This document shows positions 23,928 through 36,300 of a stretch of 64,000 nt of DNA, piece after piece (position 1 is the stretch's first letter; each line of letters opens with the position of its first letter). Position numbers and translations under genes: made by a program. The DNA comes from Setoptus koraiensis (lineage: Eukaryota; Arthropoda), in NCBI GenBank assembly GCA_048013815.1, contig CM106585.1, positions 12,338,001 to 12,402,000 on the forward strand, written 5' to 3'. The notes below the pieces were generated by a model. The model did not search any database. It was not told where the DNA came from and saw only the letters and a program-made list of their open reading frames with translations.

Positions 23928-24764
23928 GGCATCGCAGTGATTGTTTATGGGCCGCTGCTGCTGCTGTTGTTACGAACATCATTCGACACATTCGAAATAT
24001 TCAAAATATTTGAGAAATTCGAAGGGTTCGAGCGATTCGAAAGAAAGAGGGAGAGAGAGAGACGGAACAGAGGCGCAGATGAAGGACGAATTCTTGCATG
24101 GACATTAAGATTTGAGATAAGCGGTGCAAACGTGGCTGCGATTGCCGACGCCGGGCCACTATTGGGCAATTGGAATTATTAATCGAGTGACATCAGGTCA
24201 TGGTTTGAGCCGCATCATTGAGTGCTCGCCCTAATGAATAATAATGAACCTGATTCTCTGGCTTGCACACACAGCTCCCTGTTTGCATCTGTCCCACCTG
24301 TAGCACTCACAGTCGAGTTATTTCAGCAGCAATGTGAGCAATCGTCGGGACACTGTCGGCCGCAGGACGCTGTTGTTTTGTTTTGCTGTTTGCGTTCGTT
24401 GCGTAACAGTTGCGGCGAACGCAAAAATTCTGGCGCGTTGCTCTTGCGCACAAACGCATGACAGGTGCGATATCTCTCTGGCGTGACCCAAATGTGTCAG
24501 TGGCGCGATATTGGCCTGCAATCGCAAATTCAATATAGCGAGCCAACCTGACTGGGCTCGTCGTTCAGTGGTGGCGAAGAATCGGTAGACTGGCGCATTG
24601 GTGGTCACCGGCGGGGGCGCGCCGGCCGGCTCATTTTTCGTCATTATTGCCTTTTTTGCATCACTTTTGACGCTTCAGAAAGCGAGACTGGCCAAGCGTG
24701 CAGTTTGCCGTGTCTATCGGAGCAGCCAGCCTGGACACCATTAGCGACCGGCCGGCGGCCGGCC

Positions 24765-24780
24765 GGCCAGCATGCTGGCC
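24765..24780. repeat. Perfect 16-bp palindrome in a GGCC-rich cluster
   Basis: The half-site GGCCAGCA is followed by TGCTGGCC. It is preceded directly by overlapping CCGG/GGCC palindromes (24748-24764), and a partial copy (GGCCAGCATGCGGC) lies about 30 bp downstream. Confidence 0.85.
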
Positions 24781-25309
24781 GCTGCGTACGGGCTTGGCAT
24801 CAGCCAGCAAGCGGCCAGCATGCGGCGGCCAACCTTGGTGTTGGCACTAAACCAATAAATAACCATTACGCAAGACAGAAAAAAGCTCCGCCAGACGTGT
24901 GGACGCGAATCACCGTTTAACCTTGACGCTGGCCGGCCGGCGCCGGTTTAGGCGTCCCATTTGCACCATCGCACACGAACGGCAGCGCCGATAGTCGGCA
25001 TGGCAACTTAATCAGCTTCTCGGATCTGTCCACTCTGGCATGCACGCTGGCGGCTCACATCCGAACCGGCAGCCAACAGCCAACAGCCTACAGCCAATGG
25101 ACAGGCCACTAAGGCCAACAGGTGAACGAGTAGCCCGAGGAGCCTCACCCCGAGCAAATCAACACAACAGACAGGTCGCGCACATTAACGATGCAACAGC
25201 CAGCTCAACGAATGATGAATGGGCATCCGTTTGCGCCCAAATGTGCACAAATGGATGCGTATAAATGGACGCTTGTGACCCCTACATCGCCAATCGCTCT
25301 ACCATTGGC

Positions 25310-25311
<2 letters not shown>

Positions 25312-25340
<29 letters not shown>
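25312..25340. repeat. (GT)n microsatellite
   Basis: Uninterrupted GT run of 29 bp. Confidence 0.95.
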
Positions 25341-26799
25341 CCATGAGCGATGCTAATGAGCACCCGCTAATGAGTTGCGCAACGACGCACTGGCCGCCGA
25401 TTGTCTGGCGATTGTCAATACAGTTCAATACGCCTGCATTGTGCCAACACATTATGGCCGATACATCTGATACTCGACACTGATACAAAGCGAGCCAGTC
25501 TGGCCCGATTGTGCGGATAAAATCGGCCGGCCGAAACAAGTGGAAGTGGATATAGCAGCAGCAGCGGCAGCATCGGCGCTGCACTTTTTCAAACTCACTG
25601 CCAGTTCAACAGGTTTCTTTATCTCTCTCGCCGGCTCGCTGGCTCGCTTGCTGGCTCTTTGTCTCCGGCTCGTCTGTCTGGCCGCTATCGCGTTGGCCCA
25701 AACGACCGAGGCGTCGCTTGGCCATTCACGGTTGCTGCTGGCCGCATCATACAGTACTCGTTGTAATGATGCTGCCGTTGCTGCAATCAACGTCTATTCA
25801 TGATGTATAGCCCCAAGCGAAATGAATTGCCAACGCACACTGGACCATCATTAGGCGGCTACGCTAAATGTTTGTTCACCTGATCCCCATTTATCTCCAT
25901 TAAGCATGATACGTTACGATAAGCTGTGTCTGACTCAAATAACTTATTCATTGGCACTGCATCTCCTTTTGGCCGTTGCAGCATCATTCTTTTTTCAGCC
26001 CAATCCATTCAATTCAATTCGATTCTCGGCCATTTGAGCCTCACCATCGGCTCAACACACCATTCGGTCCATTCGGTGATCGGGCGGACATCGAGCGACA
26101 TCGGTAGCGTGTCAAATGAATTTGACTTGGCTCCTTCTGTCTCGTTACGCAACTGTAACGATTCGCTGTCGTTGGCGTGCTCTGTTGGGCCGATATAACT
26201 GCTGCTGCTGAGACAACCGTTGTTCTAAGACAACGACGGCAAGCCCCGATACACACAATATGCGTTTATGCACACCAATCGGGTATATACCGGTACAATG
26301 GGCACACAATGACAGTGCAAGCGTGCAAGAAGCAGCGCAAATTTGATATTATTGGATTCGCGCCGCTCACACACCGAAATGCCCCCAGTGCCCGATGTAC
26401 TCGAGTCTAAATTCGTCTGTTGGCCGTCAATGAGCGACCGAGCCGCCAGCAACAGCGCACACTATAAACATTAAAAACACTTTATACATTATATTGTTGC
26501 AGTTGTTGCTGTTGTTTGGGCAAACAACAATTACTGTTGCGACGTTGCGCAATTTAAATTTGGCAGCGGCGTCAGTTTCGACAAACAATCTCAAATTAGC
26601 CTATCCCTCTCGCGCGCTGGCAAACACAATGAGCGGAGCTATCTGACGACCAAAAGTCACCAGCTGGCTAGTTAGTACGCTCACACACACACTCACTCGC
26701 GGATCCATTGGTCTTGATTAGGCTCATCAATCAATCAACCTTGATTGTATCATGTGCGCCCATTTTTATCTCGCGTTCATTTGCATCTGCTGTCTGGGG

Positions 26800-26832
26800 T
26801 GGCCAGCCGCTGGCTGACTGGCTGGCTGGCCA
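26800..26832. repeat. Inverted repeat TGGCCAGCC / GGCTGGCCA
   Basis: Perfect 9-bp arms flank a 15-nt spacer that itself contains CTGGCTGACTGGC. It could form a cruciform or hairpin. Confidence 0.7.
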
Positions 26833-27204
26833 TGGCTTTTTGGCGAGCGCGAGCGACCATGATATCTCACTCACTCGTTATTCCACTCACTTGTTATTCC
26901 GCTCACTCACTTAGCTGGCGTTCAACAATATTCAAAGGAATATTATTTTTATAATATGACGTAATGGTCTTGTTTTCGTCAACATTGTTTTCTAATGGTG
27001 TTCGTCATCGACAATAGTTCAACAATTGGCACGGCCAAGTCGCTGCCAGTCGTCGGGCAATGTCGAGTGGCGCGTGCATTCGCGCTGGCCGGCGCAGACA
27101 CACCCGCTGGTTATTTGGCGCTCGCGTCGCTCGGCCCAAGCCTCAATTGATTCCATCGGCACACTCCCATGAGTTAAAATGACGATAAACGACTACAAGG
27201 TGAA

Positions 27205-27231
27205 CGTCGTCGTCGTCGTCGTCGTCGTCGT
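27205..27231. repeat. (CGT)9 microsatellite
   Basis: Nine uninterrupted CGT triplets in gene-free sequence. Confidence 0.95.
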
Positions 27232-28129
27232 TTGTATCATTGTTGCGCAATCTAACTGTGAGCCACGAACCACACACACAAACACACACAGCCAAAAGGC
27301 AAGGGCAACAAAATGCAAAGATGATCGCTTAATTCAATCAGCGTTATAATCAGATATTGTCGAGGTTCCATTGCGATATCGGCCGGACATCTCAGATCGA
27401 TGACCCCGCAGCCGATCGGACCCACGGCAAGCGGGGGCCGCGCGTCAGGCGCAGATTGGCCCGTCGAGCGACTCGACTCAATCGGGCTGCCCAATGAGCA
27501 AACGGATGGATTGTGAAATCACTCACTTCTGGAATTATCCCTGCAAACAACACAAAGAGAGTGATGCAACGCACATTTGCAGTGATACGCATAGTAAGCA
27601 AACAAAAATAAAAATAGTACAATGGACAGTGGCGAAAATAGATTGTACACAGCAACTGTTGCTCTACTCCGGCGCTATATCACCAAGACCATGCAGCATT
27701 ATTTTGCGTTACAGTGAAATCTCAGGTGAAATTGTGTCTATTGAGCGCGAATCAGACAGCTCATGAGCAGCCAATATTCGGCGCATTCGAGATTGGCTTA
27801 AATTGGAAACACTTAACTGCGTGATAGCCGGCGATCAATCACACCGTGTGTGTGTGTGTCTGTGTGTCTGAGCAAACACAACAACAGCAGCAACAACAAC
27901 AGCAACAACAGCAACAAGTGCCTTTCTAATCATCATCGCTATTTGGCTAACTGGCCAGCTGACTGGCTGCGGTGGCGGCCGCATCATCAAGCAATGGAAA
28001 TGTATTTAGTCAAAAGTTAATAAGAGAACGAGAGAAAGTTGTTATTGCGTAACATGATACCATGGCTATCCATTTCTATCATTGGCTTCATTAGGCTGTT
28101 GCTGGCTAGCCAGCAGCTGTTGTTGCGCG

Positions 28130-28153
28130 CCAGTCGGCCGGCCGGCCGACTGG
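28130..28153. repeat. Perfect 24-bp palindrome
   Basis: The half-site CCAGTCGGCCGG is followed immediately by its reverse complement. This is the longest perfect palindrome I found. A separate perfect 14-bp palindrome (GCTGGCTAGCCAGC) lies 15 bp upstream at 28101-28114. Confidence 0.9.
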
Positions 28154-28728
28154 CTGGCTGGAAATTTGAATTGCAAAAGTTGCGTGACATTATGATAAGA
28201 CAGTCTGTCTGTCTTGTTTATTATGTACCATTGTACATAATGTTACGCAACTGGCTTGTCTGTTTGTTAGCTATTACAAGTGTTACGGCAGCTAATATCC
28301 CATGGCTCAATGGTCGAGCAATCTGGTTGCGAGCGTTTAATGTTTGCTGTTGTATCAATGAGAGCAAACAAACAAACCAAATGTAATATTATGTAACCAC
28401 TGACAAAAGCGGCATCACTTTCGTTTCTCCGTTTGCAGCAGCTGTCCAATCGCTCAATCGCTATCTGGAGCGTTGCCGTATCGTCTGTTTCTGTGACTGT
28501 CTATCTGTTTTATGCATCGGACAACCGCTAAAGGCTTACAACTCATTACTCATTCCAGCGCACAGGTATAGTAGGGCGCCACATGTTTGCAACATTTAAA
28601 CAACCACTACTGTTGCACACTGGCGGACAGCTATGCCAAAAGCGGGCTCATTCACAACTTTTGAATGAATGAATCACACCAGTCCGCTACACTCTGGCAA
28701 CAAAGAGCCCAAAGTCAGATTGATAACT

Positions 28729-28756
28729 CACACACACACACACACACACACACACA
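28729..28756. repeat. (CA)n microsatellite
   Basis: Uninterrupted CA dinucleotide run of 28 bp. Confidence 0.95.
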
Positions 28757-30858
28757 TTCGAAGCAACAAACATTGCGCCATTGGGCCAATCTAATCGCTG
28801 ATGCGATCGTATGCGTTTTGTCGGATTTGACTCCCAGACCGGACCGAATCGGACCGGACAAGAGCAAACCAGAATTGAGCGGACACACTCTGTCGGACAG
28901 TGCGACCGACTGACAGTTTGCTTGCGGCTGCTACCTGTTGCCAGCTGACGGCGCTTCCACAACGCCTGGGTGGCTGGTCCAAATAACGGCAGTCAGCACG
29001 CGCTTCTCACTAACAAAGTAAGATGTTCTTGGGCAACTTCGACACTCGCAAGCGGTAGTCGATTTTTAAGTACATTCGCCCGGCTTGTTTGAGGTTTGGT
29101 GAGTGGTCGGCGGCCCGGCCAGCGTGAGCGCCCAATCAATTCATTGGTGGCCGAGGAATACTGGCGCTGCACTTGCCAAAAGAATCGCATCGTAAATCAA
29201 CATTGGCCGCTCACTGCAACCTGTGCCTGTGCCTAAAAATAGCCCCGGCTGCCAATCGACAAAAACGCCAGATTAAACGGTGAGAACGTTAATTGAAACG
29301 GCCTGCCAAACGCCGGCCCGGCCGTTGTTCAGTTTCGAAATTCGAATGCCGACTACTCGGCCGACAACACCTTTGCATTTTCCATTAAATGTCGCTGCGT
29401 GTTTGTGCCTGTCCGGTGGCACGAATGGCACAGCCGACGCACGGCAATAAAGATAATTCCCTCTGACGCTCTTTCTAACATTTGTTAGCTCATATTCATA
29501 TATTATTCATATATATCCGCACTGGTGAGCGCAAATGTTTAATGGCTCTCTCACACTACTAGCATTTTATTTTCACATGAGCCCAACACCGCTGGCCGCT
29601 GGCGACTCGCGAGAAAACATATGAGAATATTTTGTCCGGCAATTTGGCCGCACAACTTTTGTTGGCGGTGGTCCGTTGCAGCAGCGAGCGGGCGACACTC
29701 GGCCGTCACAAGCTGTCCGTCTCGTTGTGTTGTGCCCGAAGATGGACGATAAATTGTGTGCGGCCAGAACGAATGAGATTTACGACAACGACGACGACGA
29801 CGACGAACAGTGGTGTGTTTGCAGACGGAATTGGCACAAAAACAACACTATTACGCCACAATTGCCGCTCTTCTATCTATAACTTGAGCGGCTCAAGTTG
29901 AGCAAAACAACCTGTGGCCGCCATCAACCGTCATTTATCAGTGCAGACACCTGTCCATTGGTCTGAGACAATGGGCCTCGGTATGTGTCCTCAAGCGCAC
30001 GACGGCGCCAAACGAGCACACGCGATTCGAAGTATCAGCTTCCACCGGATAAAGTGCCGATCAATCGCAGTCAGGCGATGCAACCATCGGCGATTCTTCA
30101 CACTTATGCAAATTAGCCATTGGGCGAAACAACAAAATGCTCGGCACAACAGACGGAATGCGAGCGCAACAGCTGGCTCGTTTTATTCCGCCTTTACGAT
30201 TCGATGTGTATTACTTTTTGAACACTCGAAAATAATACACATGCCACTGCTGCTGTCCGGTGGTGTCGATCTTGCCAGTGTCCCTGGCAACGGGTCGCTC
30301 TTTTTGGAGTTCTCCGGCAGAGAGATACTCGCAATTACAAGCATTCCGTGTGCCCGATTTCGCACACTATTACATAATGCAAACACGATGATTGGCTTGT
30401 TAGTTTGATAGCGCCATTAGTTGGCCGAGAAAGCAGCAGCAATGTGAGAGATTGATGCCGGCCGCCGAATTGTCTCATTATTGTTGTGCGCCCGGCATCG
30501 TTTACATAATGATAATCCGTTGAAATTTGCTCGTCTGTATCATCAAATTGTAGCGCTTCACACTCGATTACACCGGTACTCTTTGTGTGTTCGCCAGGCC
30601 TCTATTTGCCATAAAGTTGCATGTTATCAACCATTACTATTATTAACTGTGCGATTAAATGGCAACGGTCTATTTAATATCAGGCGGCGAGAAGACTGTC
30701 TGCATTCGGTGCAGCTTTGTTTGCCCAAGCTGCTCAACAATTTATCATCTTGCGTGTCCATTCAATTGTGTGTCGGTCTGGTTCAATTTCAATTCAGATC
30801 CTCGCAGCTTCTGGCGTGCCATTGTGGCTGATGGTCAAGCGATAATGAGCCATTTGCT

Positions 30859-30863
<5 letters not shown>

Positions 30864-30890
<27 letters not shown>
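30864..30890. repeat. (GT)n microsatellite
   Basis: Uninterrupted GT dinucleotide run of about 27 bp. Confidence 0.95.
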
Positions 30891-32231
30891 CTGAGAAGCC
30901 ACGCCACCAAGGAACGCAACCAATGAATTCCGTACGGAATCATTTCGGAAAGCGCCCATCATCACATCGGCGCAACCGTTTGGGGCCGGCTCGTGAGTCG
31001 CACATATCACCGCTCGATGGATGTGCCGACTATGAGAAGCTACGGCACACATTTTTCTCTTGCCACCAAGCCACACTGTTGGTTTTGTCTCGAAACGAGA
31101 GAATTGTGTCAATGTTTCTGGACCATCCGAGCCGCATGGCAAATATCTTTGCGATTCTATTGATTCGCGAACAATTGCTGCTGGAATCAGACAGAAGTTG
31201 GTGATGGCGTGCACGGCCATTCAGTGACGCCAGTGATTCGCTCAATTGATCGCTGCCAGCAACAAGTTCGCGGCATGCGCCGCTTCCAATTGAATTCAAA
31301 TCCAATCCGAGCCGCTTAATTTAGCCTGACTGTCGATCTGACCATTTTACGATCCGACGAGCTAATGACAGCGACCCATTAACGAAAATTGGCCACTTGG
31401 CTGCATGAGTACCGGCCACTGGACGCTGCGGCGGATATGTGTTATGCATTCATTCGGCCAGCGACACTGGATATTGATGGCAACGCTGACTGGATATTGG
31501 TGACGACGCTGGCAAAACAAACAAATGTCTTGCTGGTGAGTTACGGCGCGCACCATGGCCCTCTTGTCAAGCGAGCATCAGACTAATCGCGTTGTAACTT
31601 GTTGGCCATCAAATCAATGCCCCAGCAATGAGTGCAACAGTCAGTCCTTTGTGCAACCTGTCACTACACACTGTCTGCAGACAGACAACTAGGTCTTACG
31701 TAAGCTGCTGATCGGCCGCATGGTCGTCGCAGTCGTGTTTGCAATAGCCCGAAGCTGGTGAATGGACCGACGTGATCGATGGCCGCCAAATCTTTCTTTC
31801 TCCCTCTGACGCCAGTCGTTGTCTAAAGATCAACTGGTATGGGCTGCCCGAAATCAACATTGATGATGATGATGACATAATCAATTCGCTGGCAACACAC
31901 ACTCACATGCACAGGTCATCGCATTGGCTCGAATGGGCAGCTTCTTGTGGCAGTAACGGCGGCTAGCAGCGGCTAGTAGGAGTAATCGCTAGATTATGCC
32001 CGTCAGCACGGCGAAAGAGACTACGATGCAGCGCCACATAACGTAGCTATAGTTCTTCGGCCGACGATGACGACGATGATGATGATGATGATGTAACTAT
32101 AAAATATAAAACTATGCCCATTATAATCGGCAAGGCGCAACTAATCTTCGCCACTAAAACACTATTACTGTTACATAGCTCGGCCTGGCCATTCTGTTCT
32201 GTTGGCATTACGTCAGTGCAATGGCACAAGT

Positions 32232-32249
32232 CCAGTCAATATTGACTGG
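32232..32249. repeat. Perfect 18-bp palindrome
   Basis: The half-site CCAGTCAAT is followed by ATTGACTGG. It overlaps an instance of the recurrent word TGACTGGC. Confidence 0.85.
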
Positions 32250-33324
32250 CCATTGGAGTTGACTTTGTTAATGGTAAACAGTTGTAGTAGTTATTAATGT
32301 TGTGCTGTTAAAAAGCTAAAATATTGATAGAAGAAACTCACTGGACACGTCGCAATATAATTTGTCTTCTTATCTGCTATGCGTCTCGGCTAGCTGCTTC
32401 GCTGACTGGCACCACTGGGGTCAAACTAAGCACACACACACATACACTAGTAATGTTGCTGGTGGTTTGTTGAGAGAGACAGCACAATAAAACTAGCACA
32501 TATTTGTCAATTACAGCATGGCATGAGCATCTTCATGCCGACTGGATGCTGTTGCCTGGCAACGAGCCCTCTTGTAGCTCATGGCTTACAGTAGTGAGCA
32601 TCCATCGCCAGCGCTCTCTCTCTCTCTCTCTTGTAGCCGGCAAGTGGCAACTCAGTCTTGCGAGAACGAATTAGGCCTTGACCAATATTTCATTTGTTGC
32701 TTGTTCATTTGTTGAAGTCTTAGGCCGACTGAATGGCCTTGCCACTGCTGCACAATATCGCACAAAGTGAGCAACTCAACGTTGCGCTCACAGAGAGTCT
32801 CTGACAGAGAAATCTTCTCTATTCGTCTTGCCGTGACGCCGTGTGTCAGCTGTAGGTGAGGTGTCGATACCAATGACACAACACACATTTAGCACCCAAA
32901 GCAGCTAACAATAACAACGACAACAACAGCAACAGGTGCAATGATAGAGCTCAAGGGAAAGGTAACTGCCACTCGCCACTCGGTTTATTGGTGGCATCGG
33001 CAAAGTTAACAACAACAGTTTACAGTTAACTCGCTCGACAGCTAACAGTTAACAGGTGACTAGTGGAGCGTTAAGCGAGCTACATTGAGCAAGCTGCATA
33101 GCAAGTTACGTAATAAGTGTAAGTGTGATCTAAAATAATAACAGCAACAGCGGCTATTGTTACTATTGTTGGCCAAACGGCACTAGAGAGCTTATATGAG
33201 CGCATATATAAGCGTTATCATTTGGAGCGCACATATTAATGCTATTGCTGGCTGGATAAGTGAACAGCCGGCAAAAAGTGGGCCAGATCAGGTGATCGGA
33301 CACACAATTAAGTGTGTTGCATGC

Positions 33325-33358
33325 TGACTGGCCGGTCGGTCGGCCGACTGGCCAGTCA
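33325..33358. repeat. Inverted repeat TGACTGGCC / GGCCAGTCA
   Basis: Perfect 9-bp arms flank a 16-nt GC-rich spacer of GGTC/GGCC words. The right side also contains the 12-bp palindrome GACTGGCCAGTC. Confidence 0.75.
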
Positions 33359-36300
33359 TACAGCCAGCCTGGCTGACAAACAAACATTCGCCACTACTGG
33401 CCACTATCACGAATATATTTATTTATGAAGCTGGCCGGCAAAAGTGAGCGTCCACTTTCGCATTCGGTCATTCTGATGCGCGATTCAGATAACAGCAACT
33501 CACATTCAGTTGAGCGCATTCTCGCCAGATTCTCTAGATCTAGATAATTATATATCACAATTATTGTTTGTTGTTGCTATTATTTGTTATTTGTTGTTAC
33601 TTGTTGTTTGTTATCACATGTTGAGAGACATAGACAGTGGCGCTCAGTTGCGTCACATTTAATGCGATGATGTCTCTATCAGAAGGAGATTGTGAGTGTG
33701 TGTGCTAGTTGGACAAACACTATCTACCACTTACTGTAGATTGCTGGACATAGATAAATTGCACACAGGCTTCCTAATATTTGAATAAATTCACATCCAC
33801 AACAGCAACAGCAATGGCAAGATTGCTACTATTGTATATATTGTGGCACAAATATCACCGAGCATATCGGAGCATATCCGAGCAATTGTGGGCATATCTG
33901 GGCACACTCGGATATATCAGAGCATGTCGGAGGCATGAGAAGGAAATGGTAAATAGACACACAGGCAGGCAGGCAAGCAAGCAATCAAACAAACAAGCAA
34001 ACAAAGAGGCAAATAGATATCGCTGGCTAGATTATCATCGCACTGCAACGGTGGTCTGCCTAGCTCAATCTCGCCTATCGGCCAATCTGATCTTTACTAT
34101 ACTAATCTGATACTAGCCACAAGACCGATGCTAAACTGGCCAGGTAGTCCAGTGGTGCCACACATGCACAGCTTGATGTAATCTATGGGCCCGCGGAAGA
34201 AGGGTCCGGCGATATCAACATAAATGATCACTCGTATCTAATTATCACGCTCGACGCTACTGCTGCCGTTGCTGCTGTTCTTGATGGCCGACAGCTGACA
34301 GATGCCATTTGGAGTTGCTGTCGAGCGAACGTAAATACTCGGAAAAGATATTTATTCGCCGAGAAGACTGACTGCCCACACACATCACATGTATAAAGTT
34401 GTGGCTTGCAATGAACATTGTCGTGACATTTTCATGCGACATACAGCACCATTTCCTACTTCTAATGTTACAAAACATGTTGCACACATCATACAAAGCT
34501 CAATGTCGGACATGATAGGAATATAACAGGCCAATGCTCAGGCCAATAATTAGCAGGGGCCAGCAACCTTGTCCACTGGACACAAGCTCCGATGAAGCTG
34601 CTCCTGCAAAGTCCACCAGTGACGCAAACGTGCCACTTGGTCTAAATGGCCGCTCTGACTGCCCAACACCAGCCATTAAAACTCGCTGCCTGTGATCTGC
34701 TCAAACAAGTGTTTTTGTAAACACAGAGTTTGATAATGAAAAATTTTCTACATTTGTCCGAGAGAATCTGACTGCCGAAAGCGAGCATGTTTGCAGACAA
34801 TCAACAGCCCGGGCACGATGAGGGTCAATGTCCCGGCAGTCGAACGAAATGAAAACCAAATGAGCACGGCCAAACAAACAAATGAGCACGATTGAATCGG
34901 TGAAATACCAAAGCCGCGAAGAATGTTTCCACTTTTGTCAAATCATGCCTCGTTATGCCGAACTAGCACTTGATATAGAAGCAATAGCAATGGCAACAAC
35001 AACAACAATAACAATAATAATAACAATAACGATAACGATAATATTAGTATTAGTATTAGCAGTGACTGGAACAGCACTAATCATAATAATGGCTGACCAA
35101 ACACGCTTGGCAAAAGGGCAGGTAATTAGATAGTTAGCTGAGATAATAATAATAGATAATAATAATAATAGATAGTTAATGAGGCTATTGAGGAAGTGGG
35201 CTCTCTGGCCAGATGATTGTGTTGCGCTGGCCCGAGCAGTTGAATTGTTGCCGGCGTTGCTAAATGAATTCTTTATTTTCATTTATGTAAGCTGGCGCAA
35301 CACAAATAAAATGCGATGCAGTCCTTAAATTACATAATAATAACACTAGCATTGGTGCAAATCGGCAGCGCCGAGCCGAGTTGAGCCGGCATGCGTTTGA
35401 TGCTTGCGCCACCAGCGGACCTTACTAACTTTTAATTGCTCGCCCGGAATAACGGCTCGCACAGTGAGTTTGTAAGTCAGTGAGACTAAACTAAACAGTC
35501 TAACCAACAACGAAAGTGGCCACTATCATCGCTTCATTCGACTGATCCAGCAACGCTAATAGATTTAGCCCCTGCAAAAACTATTAGGCTGGCTCTGTTA
35601 GAGACATTAGAAAATTAGAAATAACTTACTAAAATCAAATATCGGCCAGCCGAGCGACCAGGCAACTGGGAAATTGTTGATAAGAGCGCTGTGTGCCGGT
35701 GTGTCGGGTGAAACATGGCAACAGTTGTGGTGATTCATCATGGCAGCCAAACTGGCGTCCGTCAGTTAGCAAGTGAGCCAGCTAACGGACGTCATCGCAT
35801 CGGCTCAACAGCTTGCCAGATAGATGACGGATAGGCACGCATTGGCGCCGTTTGATTGGGCATCGCCAATTAGCATTGGCAACGGCACCTGAAACGGCTA
35901 GCTAAAGAGCGCCAACAACAATATATTAGCGATGATGAGTGTTTACTTTGTGTGCAAATTTCCTTTGCTTAGTTTTGCCTTTGAAACATCATTTCACCCA
36001 TTACGTCCGCTGTTTAACTCATCATCGTCATTCCTGATTGCATAATATAATAATGCGCCCGTAACAAAGGCATTGACATGAGCGATGCTATGCTCGTCGA
36101 CTAGCTCACAGGGAGAACGGGCCAAAGAAGCCACCTGGGCAGAGGCAAAGCTGCAACGATTCTGACAAGGCAGAGCGAGAAAGCGATAGACAGAGAATAA
36201 GTTTGGAGAGAAGACAAAAAAGCGCCAACTTCTCCCATCGATTTTAATTGCCGACGCCGTGAAGACGAGAGAAAATTCTTTCTCTCTCTCTCTCACTGCT

